The notes beneath the pieces were generated by a model. That model was not told where the DNA came from. It ran no database searches and worked only from the letters and a program-made list of their open reading frames with translations. Below, piece by piece: positions 1-8,235 of a stretch of 64,000 nucleotides of DNA; position 1 is the first letter of the stretch, and every line of letters begins with the position of its first letter. The DNA comes from Gemmatimonadales bacterium UBA2982 (GTDB lineage: Bacteria; Gemmatimonadota; Gemmatimonadetes; Longimicrobiales; Gaopeijiaceae): NCBI GenBank assembly GCA_002347035.1, contig DEAM01000009.1, forward strand, positions 62,667-126,666. The letters are read 5' to 3'. The position numbers were made by a program, and so were the translations under genes.

Positions 1-3000
1 GACCATTCTGTCAGCGGCGATACCACCTTGTTGTACCTGCCTTCTGTTACCCTGCAAATGTCACGGGAGTCACAAAACTTGCAGTCGTCCGCATCCTCCG
101 TAGGAATGAAATTCCCCTCGCCTACCCCATTCAACATCATATCCACAAGCTCATTCACCGGAGCAAGAGTCTGTCGATCGAAATCGAAGACCTGATTCTG
201 CCCCCTTGTAGTCGAAAAATGGTACTCGCCTGAGACTATGTTGCTATTGAAGAGCGATTCGGCAGCATAGGCGTAAAGAGCAATCTGCAAGCGACGCCCC
301 CCACTAAAGGTCCCTGTTTCAGCGAATCCATACGCTTTCCCTGTTTTATAGTCGATCACCCTCATCCCCTCGAGATCTTCGTCGACACGATCGATTTTTC
401 CGCGTAAACGCAGCTGCCCACCAGGCAGGTTCATCACAACCGGGTCACTGCCATCAAGCCCAAAGGTTTTCTCAAGCGCGATCCATCTCACCCCAAACTT
501 TCGTACCATATGCACGAAAGAGCGGACATCGCTCACCAGACTAGAAGTATCCCGCTTCAGGGCCCCTTTTCCCGGAACTGGTACTTCGGTGCGCATCTGC
601 AACACAGCTTCTTCCAGCGTTTCGAAAGCCAGCTTCTCAAAAACGGAATTCTCAAACTCAAGACCTTGATCACGAGCACGACTCAGAATCCGCTCGAATA
701 CCTGATGTAGTAAAACGCCTCGCTGTCGCTGATCAAGCCATCGCTCAGGATCCAGTTCTGGGTCATCCGGCGGGTAAAGCTTGAGAATTGACCGGTGAAG
801 ATACCGCAATGGGCAGGTCCCAAGGTGTTCTAATGCGCTAGCTGATAACGCTAGGTCCATGTTGCTGCGAGGATCAAGTTCGTCCTTACGAGGTTGGATT
901 ACCCCGTGTACCGACCCCGGATCGCCCTCGCGGAGAAGTTGTCGAGCCCTTAACCCGTCTCTCAACCTTGGAAATGCTGCGGCAACAGCATCGGGCCCAA
1001 AAAGCATCACGCTGCTGCGGTGACCTAACTCAAACATCCACCTGTCGTCGATATCCAAGGCCCCAGTTTCGAACTCCGGCACTGCGCATGCCAATCTTCC
1101 AAGGACCTTATCGAGATCGTCAAAGGTTAACCCAGGATCATTGCACTCCATGCGCAGCGCAGACAGTAAGAGGGAGGACGCTCCAACTGAACGCCCAGAG
1201 GATGGGTCCCAAGCGCTATAGCTGAGGGTGACGTCACCGTGCAGCCGCGCGAATAGCGCACTGAAGTCGAAACCTTTCTCATCTAGAACCTCAGTCGAGG
1301 TCGGAAGATCCTTACTAAGAATCCGCCGATCGATATCTGGAAGCACCGGGTCCTGACCTGAAAAACCCGGAATCCGATCGTCGTCCAGTCCCACAATGAA
1401 TATTACTGGTCGACCTGTGAATCCCCCATTTTCGAGATCAGAGAAATGGAGACGGCCTCCGTCAGACAACCATGGAGCCATACCCGTATCAGCCTCTTGG
1501 GTGGCTCGGCTAGTGCGGACTTGTAGGTTAAGATGGCGACGTAGAACCGTTAGCGCTCCTGCAAAATGTAGTCGGCGACCAAGGGTGGCCTCCACTCTTT
1601 TGAGGATTCTCTCCGCCTGCTCACGGGCGTTCAGGTCTAATCCCCTGCCTCTCGGCACCCTTCGTAAGAACATCCGTAAACCACGAGCAATTTCTGCAGG
1701 AGACACACGCGTGTCCTCTTGGTTCATGCGGTCAGGAACAGCGGGGGTTACCCGAAGCGCAGGAAACAAAATCGATCTGAGAGCTTCTAGCTCCCTCCGA
1801 CCTCGATCGCGACGTTTTAAGAAATCACTTTCGGACTCAGTCAGGCGACGAGTCCAATGCGCAACACCTTCAAGTGCATCACGAATCTGGGTACGGTAGC
1901 GCTTGCGACCCCACCCGATTCTGAGACTACGAAAACGCCTTGCAAGTGCGGCGGCAGCGTGGCGCCCGCGAGACCTCGGAGGAATCAGGTCACCTGCTTC
2001 AAGAAGCCTCCTTATGGGGTCTGACTGGAAGCCCCCTTCGACCCAGTCGAGATAAGTCCGTAGTACACGCCCTGTCCGGGTCCGCTCTATCGGAAGCCCC
2101 ACCGCATAGGTTACCGGAATGCTTAGGCGGATTGCGAGTTCGTGAAGGATGGAACCATACGCTCTTGGATCTGGCGTAACGATCTCAACCATGTCCCAGG
2201 GAATCTTCTCCCTTAGAACCCGTCGGATCACCTCCCTCAGTTCATCGTAGATTGATGCAGCCCGGAAAAACTCCGCCTTTCCAACTTCACTCGAATCAGA
2301 AAGCTGTTCCCGAAACCCAAGGCAGGAACGAGGGGCCGGCTCTTTAGCTGACTTCCATAGTATATCCTTTGGAGTTTTGCGTCCTAGCACTGGATCAGTT
2401 TCGAGCACCTTCCCACCTCGTGCCTCCAGACTCTTGATCAGTTGACCCACCAGGCCTCGTGTGCCAAGCCCAGGGAGCATAAACACGAGATCTACATCTA
2501 AAGACTCAGGTACTACTGAACCCTCCGCTTCTAGCGCCTGTAGAGCTAGAGAGAGCACCCCTGCAGTATCAACCTTCCGACGCTCTGTGAGGAGCTTTTC
2601 ATACTCCTGCAATACCTTGGAGGTTAGGTCTCGTGTGAGGTCTGACAAAGCTGACCGTCGGTGGTACATATCCCCTGACGAGACATCGGCCATTCTAAGA
2701 GCTCTAACGGCCCAGTAAATACGCTCACGAAAGCCTACGCCGTCCCGTAGCCTTCTCGAGTCGAAGTGTTCGGACATCCGCACACGATCAATAGCGTCAT
2801 CCACTAGTGCCTGTGTGTCGAATGCATCTAGGATACCCACACCTGACCGATCCATCTCGACTCTGGCCAGCCTAAGGGCAAGCGGCCTTGGCGCTGTAAC
2901 GTCGAACCCAACCCATCCATTCCCATCCAGGGCGACCCTGCGCAACAGCTCGCGTCCCGAAGAAATGGTTGAAGAAACGACTAACTTCTTGTCGACTGGA

Positions 3001-3068
3001 TGTTTCCTGGCCACGTGAGCCAAAGACTCTACCAGGCGTGGTCCTGCCCCAGGTGACCCGGAAGTCAT
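1..3068 (-). CDS. AddB-like PD-(D/E)XK exonuclease, 3' end outside window
   Basis: The frame opens with ATG at 3068 (MTSGSPGAGP) and runs without a stop past position 1, giving about 1022 residues. Near the C-terminus lies a RecB-type nuclease core, G-K-I-D-R-V-D followed by V-I-D-Y-K-T-G-K with the catalytic Asp at about residue 906. Four cysteines fit the iron-sulfur staple of AddB nucleases: C752, C996, C999 and C1005 (C, then C-x2-C-x5-C). By family this is a subunit of a recombination helicase-nuclease that processes double-strand breaks. I see no Walker A motif in the N-terminal 60 residues, so it probably lacks its own ATPase and would need an AddA/UvrD-type partner outside the window. 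gyrB follows on the same strand. The remaining C-terminus is likely short. Confidence 0.85.
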   Translation of the reverse strand, partial: MTSGSPGAGPRLVESLAHVARKHPVDKKLVVSSTISSGRELLRRVALDGNGWVGFDVTAPRPLALRLARVEMDRSGVGILDAFDTQALVDDAIDRVRMSEHFDSRRLRDGVGFRERIYWAVRALRMADVSSGDMYHRRSALSDLTRDLTSKVLQEYEKLLTERRKVDTAGVLSLALQALEAEGSVVPESLDVDLVFMLPGLGTRGLVGQLIKSLEARGGKVLETDPVLGRKTPKDILWKSAKEPAPRSCLGFREQLSDSSEVGKAEFFRAASIYDELREVIRRVLREKIPWDMVEIVTPDPRAYGSILHELAIRLSIPVTYAVGLPIERTRTGRVLRTYLDWVEGGFQSDPIRRLLEAGDLIPPRSRGRHAAAALARRFRSLRIGWGRKRYRTQIRDALEGVAHWTRRLTESESDFLKRRDRGRRELEALRSILFPALRVTPAVPDRMNQEDTRVSPAEIARGLRMFLRRVPRGRGLDLNAREQAERILKRVEATLGRRLHFAGALTVLRRHLNLQVRTSRATQEADTGMAPWLSDGGRLHFSDLENGGFTGRPVIFIVGLDDDRIPGFSGQDPVLPDIDRRILSKDLPTSTEVLDEKGFDFSALFARLHGDVTLSYSAWDPSSGRSVGASSLLLSALRMECNDPGLTFDDLDKVLGRLACAVPEFETGALDIDDRWMFELGHRSSVMLFGPDAVAAAFPRLRDGLRARQLLREGDPGSVHGVIQPRKDELDPRSNMDLALSASALEHLGTCPLRYLHRSILKLYPPDDPELDPERWLDQRQRGVLLHQVFERILSRARDQGLEFENSVFEKLAFETLEEAVLQMRTEVPVPGKGALKRDTSSLVSDVRSFVHMVRKFGVRWIALEKTFGLDGSDPVVMNLPGGQLRLRGKIDRVDEDLEGMRVIDYKTGKAYGFAETGTFSGGRRLQIALYAYAAESLFNSNIVSGEYHFSTTRGQNQVFDFDRQTLAPVNELVDMMLNGVGEGNFIPTEDADDCKFCDSRDICRVTEGRYNKVVSPLTEW

Positions 3069-3140
3069 GCTCTAGAGATCACGAGTTGATTGGTAGACCA
3101 AGATTTATCCCGAGGCGCCGGGGCTACTCGGCTTGCCCCG

Positions 3141-5078
3141 CTAGACGTCCAGATTCTTCACATACTTCGCGTTCTTTTCAATGAACTTCCTTCGCGGCTC
3201 GACTTCCTCGCCCATTAGCTCCTCAAAAAGGCGGTCTGCACTTATCTCGCTGTCAAATTGCACCTGGTGGATTGTCCGCGTCTCAGGGTCCATTGTAGTC
3301 TTCCAAAGCTGGTCTGGATTCATCTCACCGAGACCCTTATAGCGCTGAATCCGGACTCCTTTGGTATCGCCTCCGTTACCACCCAAGCGCTTCACGTACT
3401 CCTCCCTCTCTCTTTCCGAGTACGCGTAGAAGTCCTGCTTCCCCTTGTGGACGCGATAGAGTGGTGGTTGTGCGATGTATACGTAACCTGCGTCGATCAA
3501 TTGACGCATCTCTTTGAAGAAAAAGGTTAAAAGAAGTGTCCGGATGTGCGCACCATCAACATCCGCATCAGTCATGACGAGGATCTTGTGGTACCGCGCT
3601 TTTTCTATGTCAAATTCATCCCTAATGCCCGTGCCAATAGCAGTGATCATCGCCCGGATCTCCTCATTCGAGAGAGTTCTGTCGATCCGAGCCCTCTGGA
3701 CATTCAAGATCTTCCCTCTCAATGGAAGAATCGCCTGATATCCCCGGTCTCGTCCCTGTTTCGCCGAGCCCCCTGCAGAGTCTCCCTCTACCAGGTAGAG
3801 CTCGCACATAGAAGGGTCTGAGATAGAGCAGTCCGCCAGCTTGCCTGGAAGAACACCACCCTCGAGCGCACTCTTCTTACGTGCGAGGTCCCGTGCCTTA
3901 CGCGCGGCCTCCCTAGCACGGGACGCCGAGAGTGACTTTTCAATGATCACCTTCGCTGCCTTAGGATTCTCGTCGAGAAATATCGACAGGTGCTCGTTGA
4001 CCGCTGCCTCGACCGCCCCGCGAACCTCAGAATTTCCTAGCTTCGTCTTAGTCTGGCCCTCAAATTGGGGCTCCATGACCCGCACACTGAGAATGCAGGT
4101 GAGACCCTCACGGACGTCCTCTCCCGACAGACTCTCGTCTTTCTTGAAGATCTTGTTACGCCGAGCGTAATCGTTGATCGTTCGCGTCATTGCGGCCTTG
4201 AGGCCAGTAAGGTGCATCCCGCCTTCGTGGGTGTTGATGTTATTTACGAAGGTATGGGTGTGCTCACCGAATCCTTGATCGTACTGGAGGGCAAGCTCAA
4301 TCTCCGCTTCGGGCTTGGAGGTATCGAAATAGCAGACATTATCGTGGAGGGCAGTACGTCCCCCGCGCAGGAACTCCACGTATTCGGCGATGCCACCCTC
4401 GTATCGGTACTCCTCTCTCACCTTCCCATTTCGCTCGTCTTCTAGGATGATACGAAGACCCTTGTTGAGGAATGCGAGTTCTCGAAGTCGATCCGATAGG
4501 ACCTCGAATGAATACTCCAAATCGTCAAAGATTTCGTGGTCCGGCTTGAAGGTGACACTCGTACCGCTTCCCTTCGCCTTACCGACAGTCTCTAGTTCTA
4601 TCGCTTTGATGCCGCGTTCGTAACGTTGGCGGTATTCAGACCCTCCTCGACGAATCTCGACCTCCAAGTACTCTGAAAGGGCATTCACAACGCTGACACC
4701 CACCCCGTGAAGCCCCCCAGAGACTTTGTAGGTGCTTTTATCGAACTTTCCACCCGCATGAAGAGTGGTCATAGCAAGCTCGACACCCGGAACTTTCTCA
4801 GTAGGATGGATATCGACAGGGATACCTCTCCCATCGTCGGCTACGGTCACTGAATTGTCATCGTGGACAGCAACCGTCACCTGAGAACAGTGACCCGCCA
4901 TCGCCTCGTCGATAGAGTTGTCCACCACCTCATATACCAGGTGATGTAAACCCCGAGCCGAAGTAGACCCAATGTACATGCCGGGACGCTTTCTGACGGC
5001 CTCAAGCCCCTTAAGAACTTGGATTTGCCCGGCAGTGTAATCACTGCCCTTCTGTTTTTCTTGCTTCTTGTTCGCCAT
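3141..5078 (-). CDS. gyrB: DNA gyrase subunit B
   Basis: ATPase and Toprim subunit of type IIA topoisomerase, which introduces negative supercoils together with GyrA. The GHKL ATPase domain is shown by V-V-D-N-S-I-D-E (near residue 55) and the H-G-V-G-V-S-V-V-N loop. The Toprim domain has V-E-G-D-S-A-G-G (near 432) and D-A-D-V-D (near 505), and the C-terminus has the R-Y-K-G-L-G-E-M-N motif. At about 645 aa it is the short form without the gammaproteobacterial insert. ATG at 5078 follows GGAG at good spacing; a GTG two codons upstream is an alternative. It lies downstream of recF and the DciA-like gene, a common arrangement near chromosomal origins. GyrB and ParE are hard to tell apart from sequence alone; the recF linkage favours GyrB. 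Confidence 0.95.
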   Translation of the reverse strand: MANKKQEKQKGSDYTAGQIQVLKGLEAVRKRPGMYIGSTSARGLHHLVYEVVDNSIDEAMAGHCSQVTVAVHDDNSVTVADDGRGIPVDIHPTEKVPGVELAMTTLHAGGKFDKSTYKVSGGLHGVGVSVVNALSEYLEVEIRRGGSEYRQRYERGIKAIELETVGKAKGSGTSVTFKPDHEIFDDLEYSFEVLSDRLRELAFLNKGLRIILEDERNGKVREEYRYEGGIAEYVEFLRGGRTALHDNVCYFDTSKPEAEIELALQYDQGFGEHTHTFVNNINTHEGGMHLTGLKAAMTRTINDYARRNKIFKKDESLSGEDVREGLTCILSVRVMEPQFEGQTKTKLGNSEVRGAVEAAVNEHLSIFLDENPKAAKVIIEKSLSASRAREAARKARDLARKKSALEGGVLPGKLADCSISDPSMCELYLVEGDSAGGSAKQGRDRGYQAILPLRGKILNVQRARIDRTLSNEEIRAMITAIGTGIRDEFDIEKARYHKILVMTDADVDGAHIRTLLLTFFFKEMRQLIDAGYVYIAQPPLYRVHKGKQDFYAYSEREREEYVKRLGGNGGDTKGVRIQRYKGLGEMNPDQLWKTTMDPETRTIHQVQFDSEISADRLFEELMGEEVEPRRKFIEKNAKYVKNLDV

Positions 5079-5117
5079 GTCCACTCCGAAGCATGAGAGC
5101 GCAGCAGGGCCGCGCTA

Positions 5118-5426
5118 CTAGACCGTCTCCGCCAGAACGAAGACAATTTTTTCGAAGACGACAGCCTCAAACCGCTCGTTAACCCGGTTGAGGACGTCAT
5201 TCTTCAGCACCTGCAACTCCGTCATCCAAGCACTGCTTCTCACCTCAATGAGCAGAGTTTTGTTGTCAACTCCACGAACCCTTGTGACCCCTGAAAGCGG
5301 ATCACCCACGATATCAGACCACTCCTGAAGGACTTCCAACCGCTCAACACTTTCTCGTACCCCATACTTTTCCAACACTTGTGTGAGCACTGTATCAACG
5401 CGCGTGGGTCCCTGGAGCGACCTCAT
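5118..5426 (-). CDS. DciA-like DUF721 protein
   Basis: A small protein of about 102 aa with the DUF721/DciA pattern: an N-terminal helix followed by V-L-Q-E-W-S-D-I-V-G and L-L-I-E-V-R-S-S-A-W-M-T-E-L. DciA proteins help load the replicative helicase DnaB in bacteria that lack DnaC. The ATG at 5426 overlaps the recF stop as ATGA, so I prefer it to an upstream in-frame start at 5456. It sits between recF and gyrB, a position typical for this family. The assignment rests on pattern and context; DUF721 members are divergent. Confidence 0.8.
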   Translation of the reverse strand: MRSLQGPTRVDTVLTQVLEKYGVRESVERLEVLQEWSDIVGDPLSGVTRVRGVDNKTLLIEVRSSAWMTELQVLKNDVLNRVNERFEAVVFEKIVFVLAETV

Positions 5427-6550
5427 GTTGTGATCCTGCCTGCACTGATCCTCCAAAGAGCCAGCTTGTCCTTTTTGATCTTGACGTCCGCCTCCTTAGG
5501 GGCAGTGAGCACAACCTGACCCGGCTCTTCCTCCTCCATCAGCTCAAGGACTCGTTCGCTGCGACCCTGATCAAGCTCAGCAAATACATCATCAAGCAGG
5601 ATGAGCGGCGTCTCGTTTCGTCGCTTGCGGATGGTCCACGCTTCTACCAGTCGAAGCGCCAATGCAGCGGTGCGCCGCTGGCCACCCGATCCGTAATCCC
5701 GGAGATCCAAATCATCATCTGCTCGCTCTAAATGCAGTCTTACCTCATCCCGATGAGGGCCAACAAGTGTCGTACCCATTCTGCGTTCACGGTCAGATGA
5801 ATCCGCCAACGCACCTCTAATCGCCTCACCGATTTCATCGACTGAGTTAGCACCAACCGAGGGGACGCTAGGCCGGTAAGTCATTCGGGCTCGCGCATTC
5901 TCCGATACTCGGACGTAATAATCCCCAAACGTCTGCGTACCCCCCTCAATCCAGTTCTTGCGTGCCCACATCACTTTGGAACCAGAGCTGATCAGACCCT
6001 GGTTCCAGGCCATTACAACCGATCCCGAGTACCCCTCCTTCAGGGATGCATTTCGGCGGGAAAGAATCTTCTTGTATTCCTGGAGCGCGGAGAGATAGCC
6101 TGGTTCGTTTAGGGACAGAACCATATCTAGAAAGCGTCGTCGCTCTTTAGGTCCCCCACTTACTAGGTCGACATCAGTTGGCGAAAAGACCACAGCCGCC
6201 AGCCTTCCGAGTGCTTCACCAAGACGTTCGGGCTCAGTACCATCCACCGAAACCTTCTTCCGACCATCCTTCCTCTCAAACGCTGCTGTTACTTCCGCTA
6301 CACGTCTATGATCCGGCGAGCTAGAAGACGCTATTCCGGCAACCCGAAAGACCTCCTGGCCGAAACCAACGAGCTGCTCATCACGAGCTCCCCTGAATGA
6401 ACGAAAGGTCTCGAGATAGTAGATAGCCTCAAGAAAGTTTGACTTACCCTGAGCATTATCCCCGATCAACGCGACCCCCTCAGGGGGAAACTCCAGATCC
6501 TGACTTCCGAGATTCCGGAAATGACGCAGCACAAGCCCGCTCAACCGCAT
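5423..6550 (-). CDS. recF: DNA replication and repair protein RecF
   Basis: SMC-like ATPase that helps load RecA at single-strand gaps. The N-terminus M-R-L-S-G-L-V-L-R-H-F-R-N is typical of RecF and marks ATG 6550 as the start; the open frame has an 18-codon upstream extension not expected in the family. Walker A is G-D-N-A-Q-G-K-S-N (residues 30-38). The signature S-G-G-Q-R-R-T and Walker B L-I-L-L-D-D-V-F-A-E-L-D are in the C-terminal part. Length about 375 aa matches the family. It is translationally coupled to the DciA-like gene by an ATGA overlap and heads the recF-dciA-gyrB operon. dnaA and dnaN are not in the window. Confidence 0.95.
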   Translation of the reverse strand: MRLSGLVLRHFRNLGSQDLEFPPEGVALIGDNAQGKSNFLEAIYYLETFRSFRGARDEQLVGFGQEVFRVAGIASSSSPDHRRVAEVTAAFERKDGRKKVSVDGTEPERLGEALGRLAAVVFSPTDVDLVSGGPKERRRFLDMVLSLNEPGYLSALQEYKKILSRRNASLKEGYSGSVVMAWNQGLISSGSKVMWARKNWIEGGTQTFGDYYVRVSENARARMTYRPSVPSVGANSVDEIGEAIRGALADSSDRERRMGTTLVGPHRDEVRLHLERADDDLDLRDYGSGGQRRTAALALRLVEAWTIRKRRNETPLILLDDVFAELDQGRSERVLELMEEEEPGQVVLTAPKEADVKIKKDKLALWRISAGRITT

Positions 6551-6899
6551 AGGCTGGTGCTTGGGAGGGACCCAGATAGCATAGAGGAATTTAACCCTAA
6601 GCAAGGATCTATACCACCCCGATAAAACCCACCAAAGCGCTTGTGTCGTAACGGTTTTCAGGATTTTTCAGGCCTTGATATCATACTCCCTGCTAAGTGG
6701 ACAAGAAATGGCTTTGTCGGTGGAGGAAAAAAGTCCTCAACTAGTTTTATCTCCACCTCTGAATATCGCTCTCCAGTCCTCCTAACCTGATCTTTATTGG
6801 TACCCTGGATAAGAATGGATAAAGGAGTGTATAACCCTTACCTTTTGCCCCCCTCCACCAAAACAGGTCTCGCTGACCAGTATTAGGAGCTCCGATACC
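6551..6899. promoter_or_regulatory. recF-ssb divergent intergenic region
   Basis: About 350 bp between divergent recF and ssb, which must hold promoters for both. The ssb side has an AGGAG ribosome-binding site before ATG 6900. A direct repeat with 10-bp period, TGGATAA at 6806-6812 and again at 6816-6822, shares the last seven bases of the DnaA-box consensus, but both copies mismatch at the first positions. No clear AT-rich unwinding region or box cluster is visible, so I do not call an origin. Confidence 0.4.
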
Positions 6900-7349
6900 A
6901 TGAGTCGGTCCCTCAACAAAGTTATGCTGATCGGAAACGTCGGTAACGATCCAGAGATTAGGTCGACGAGTTCAGGGCGCCGTTTAGCAAACGTCTCTCT
7001 AGCAACCAACGAAAGGTGGACGGATAATTCTGGGCAACAGCAAGAAAAGACCGAGTGGCATCGACTCACCATCTGGGGCAGGCTAGTGGATGTCGTAGAA
7101 CAGTACGTCAAGAAAGGTGACCGGCTCTTCATCGAGGGAAGCATCAAGTACTCCCAAACAGAGGGTGAGGGCGGCACCCGTTACTGGACTGATATTAATG
7201 TGCGAGACATGGTGATGCTCGGTCGTGGGGTGGGTGGCGAGGAAGCCGGCAACTTTACCTCCAAGACGGAAAGTCTCCCCGAAACCCAGATCAATGAGGG
7301 GAACCGGGAGTCATCTCTAACTAAGCCTGATGACGACCTGCCGTTCTAA
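6900..7349 (+). CDS. ssb: Single-stranded DNA-binding protein
   Basis: The N-terminal OB-fold (M-S-R-S-L-N-K-V-M-L-I-G-N-V-G, then E-W-H-R-L-T-I-W-G-R-L) covers about residues 1-112. A flexible polar linker follows, and the protein ends in D-D-D-L-P-F, the acidic tip that recruits repair and replication proteins to SSB. Length 149 aa is normal. It coats single-stranded DNA during replication and recombination. AGGAG lies about 10 nt before the ATG. It is divergent from recF and convergent with the small gene at 7366-7698, with only 16 bp between the two stops. Confidence 0.95.
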   Translation: MSRSLNKVMLIGNVGNDPEIRSTSSGRRLANVSLATNERWTDNSGQQQEKTEWHRLTIWGRLVDVVEQYVKKGDRLFIEGSIKYSQTEGEGGTRYWTDINVRDMVMLGRGVGGEEAGNFTSKTESLPETQINEGNRESSLTKPDDDLPF

Positions 7350-7365
7350 TTAGACGTATTAGAAC

Positions 7366-7698
7366 TCAACTCTTTGAGTCCGCATCCGTGTCAGTTTCCC
7401 AAAGCCCCAGGAAATACTCTTCGTACCTGTCTGGGTGCTCGCGGTAGTCTTTGAGCCAGATATCAAATGGCGGCAGTGCAATACGGCGTGCCAGCCAGTC
7501 CGTAGCTACTCGGACCATCTCCACATAAGAAATCTCACCCTCTCCACCCTCCTCCCTATACGCCCTGTGGGCTAGCAGGTAAATCTCGTCGGGGCTCATG
7601 TACACTAAAAGGTCAGCTACTTGCGCCGAACAGTAGTCATGATACTTGGCGCGCAGAACTTCGAGTGACTCTTTAGAGCCCTTCTTACCTACGTCCAC
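7366..7698 (-). CDS. Small conserved-looking protein of unknown function
   Basis: 110 aa, acidic and mostly helical by composition, with no signal peptide or membrane segment. GTG at 7698 follows an excellent GGGAGGA Shine-Dalgarno with 6-nt spacing. The C-terminal part A-L-P-P-F-D-I-W-L-K-D-Y-R-E-H-P-D-R-Y-E-E-Y resembles the C-terminus of the protein at 10126-10809 (L-P-L-P-D-F-E-S-W-T-R-D-F-L-E-H-A-E-A-Y-R-S-Y), so the two may share a domain. It lies 111 nt downstream of a ribbon-helix-helix regulator gene on the same strand, and its start codon is inside a strong RNA hairpin, which suggests translational control. I do not recognise a characterised family. Confidence 0.75.
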   Translation of the reverse strand: MDVGKKGSKESLEVLRAKYHDYCSAQVADLLVYMSPDEIYLLAHRAYREEGGEGEISYVEMVRVATDWLARRIALPPFDIWLKDYREHPDRYEEYFLGLWETDTDADSKS

Positions 7699-7719
7699 TG
7701 CGGTCCTCCCGCTGGACGT
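7691..7719 (-). promoter_or_regulatory. Hairpin enclosing RBS and start codon of the 7366-7698 gene
   Basis: On the minus-strand transcript the stem is ACGUCCA plus GCGG pairing with CCGC plus UGGACGU, that is 7+4 perfect base pairs with a 2-nt bulge (A, G). The 5-nt loop GAGGA is part of the Shine-Dalgarno. The GUG start codon at 7698-7696 begins in the bulge and continues into the stem. Such a structure should hinder initiation unless opened by temperature, a protein or a translating ribosome. The pairing is visible in the sequence; the regulatory role is inferred. Confidence 0.55.
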
Positions 7720-7748
7720 GAAGAAGCCCCCGGTCTTCCCAGGATGCT

Positions 7749-7767
7749 GCTGAACCTATGGTTCAGC
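7749..7767 (-). repeat. Perfect 8-bp hairpin in the 7366-7698 leader
   Basis: GCTGAACC and GGTTCAGC flank the 3-nt centre TAT. It lies between the ribbon-helix-helix gene and the small gene, about 50 nt before the latter's start. No T-run follows on either strand, so it is not a typical intrinsic terminator. It could be a leader stem or a protein-binding site. Confidence 0.5.
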
Positions 7768-7809
7768 TAAGCGAAGGTATGCAACCGTAGGGCTTAAGAG
7801 CGCAAGACT

Positions 7810-8019
7810 TTAAGGAGTGGCTCCGGGCGTTACTACCTCAGACTCCGAGTCGGAACTACCTCCTTGGGCCCTGAGGTGCCGGTAGATAGAGCGACGCGTT
7901 AGCCCATACAGAATGACCCTGCTAAGGAACTCCGGGTCAGTCTCCTGAACCTCTTCAGCTTGCCGAGCTACATCGCGCGGCAAGCTAACTGAGATCTGAA
8001 CAGACTGCGTCTCCCACAT
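7810..8019 (-). CDS. Ribbon-helix-helix-like DNA-binding protein
   Basis: 69 aa starting at ATG 8019, preceded by GAGGTG at suitable spacing; the open frame extends 50 codons further upstream without a better start. The pattern S-V-Q-I-S-V-S-L-P-R-D-V-A-R-Q-A-E-E-V, a beta strand then a helix, followed by F-L-S-R-V-I-L-Y-G-L, fits the MetJ/Arc ribbon-helix-helix fold used by small repressors and antitoxins. A polar tail follows. The neighbour downstream (7366-7698) does not look like a toxin, so autoregulation or control of that neighbour is more likely than a toxin-antitoxin role. A promoter and a perfect palindrome lie upstream. Confidence 0.7.
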   Translation of the reverse strand: MWETQSVQISVSLPRDVARQAEEVQETDPEFLSRVILYGLTRRSIYRHLRAQGGSSDSESEVVTPGATP

Positions 8020-8185
8020 AGATACACCTCGCCCACGCAAGTGGAGGAAAAAGTCACGATTTCGAGACTCCGACCGTCGCAGTGGAAAACCATGTTGGCC
8101 GGCTGGGGAGGTGCTAGCGGACTCCCTTGGAATGGCCACAATGTTAAGCGGGCGATTCCATGCGCGCAACCCCTATGTTTGTCTA

Positions 8186-8191
8186 ATTATA
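8186..8191 (-). promoter_or_regulatory. Candidate -10 box for the ribbon-helix-helix gene
   Basis: A perfect TATAAT reads on the minus strand at 8191 to 8186, about 165 nt upstream of ATG 8019. No TTGACA-like -35 hexamer sits at 16-18 bp spacing; that position is occupied by the proximal arm of the palindrome at 8207-8235. The promoter may therefore depend on an activator, or be blocked by a repressor bound there. Confidence 0.45.
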
Positions 8192-8206
8192 TGAAATTCC
8201 CACACA

Positions 8207-8235
8207 CATAAAGTGTTGTCCTACAACACTTTATG
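8207..8235. promoter_or_regulatory. Perfect 13-bp palindrome, candidate operator
   Basis: CATAAAGTGTTGT is followed by the 3-nt centre CCT and its exact reverse complement ACAACACTTTATG. The core TGTTGT-n3-ACAACA is a shape typical of dimeric repressor sites. It lies 15 bp upstream of a TATAAT on the minus strand, covering the -35 region. I do not recognise the binding protein; the ribbon-helix-helix product encoded just downstream is the obvious candidate. No T-run follows, so it is not an intrinsic terminator. Confidence 0.6.

Noticed and set aside
6800..6825. DnaA boxes marking an origin
   Set aside because: Both heptamers mismatch the first positions of the 9-bp box, and there is no cluster or AT-rich unwinding element.
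7366..8019. Toxin-antitoxin pair
   Set aside because: The ribbon-helix-helix gene is antitoxin-like, but the downstream 110-aa protein is acidic with no toxin motif, and the 111-nt gap with two hairpins is unlike the overlapping order of such pairs.
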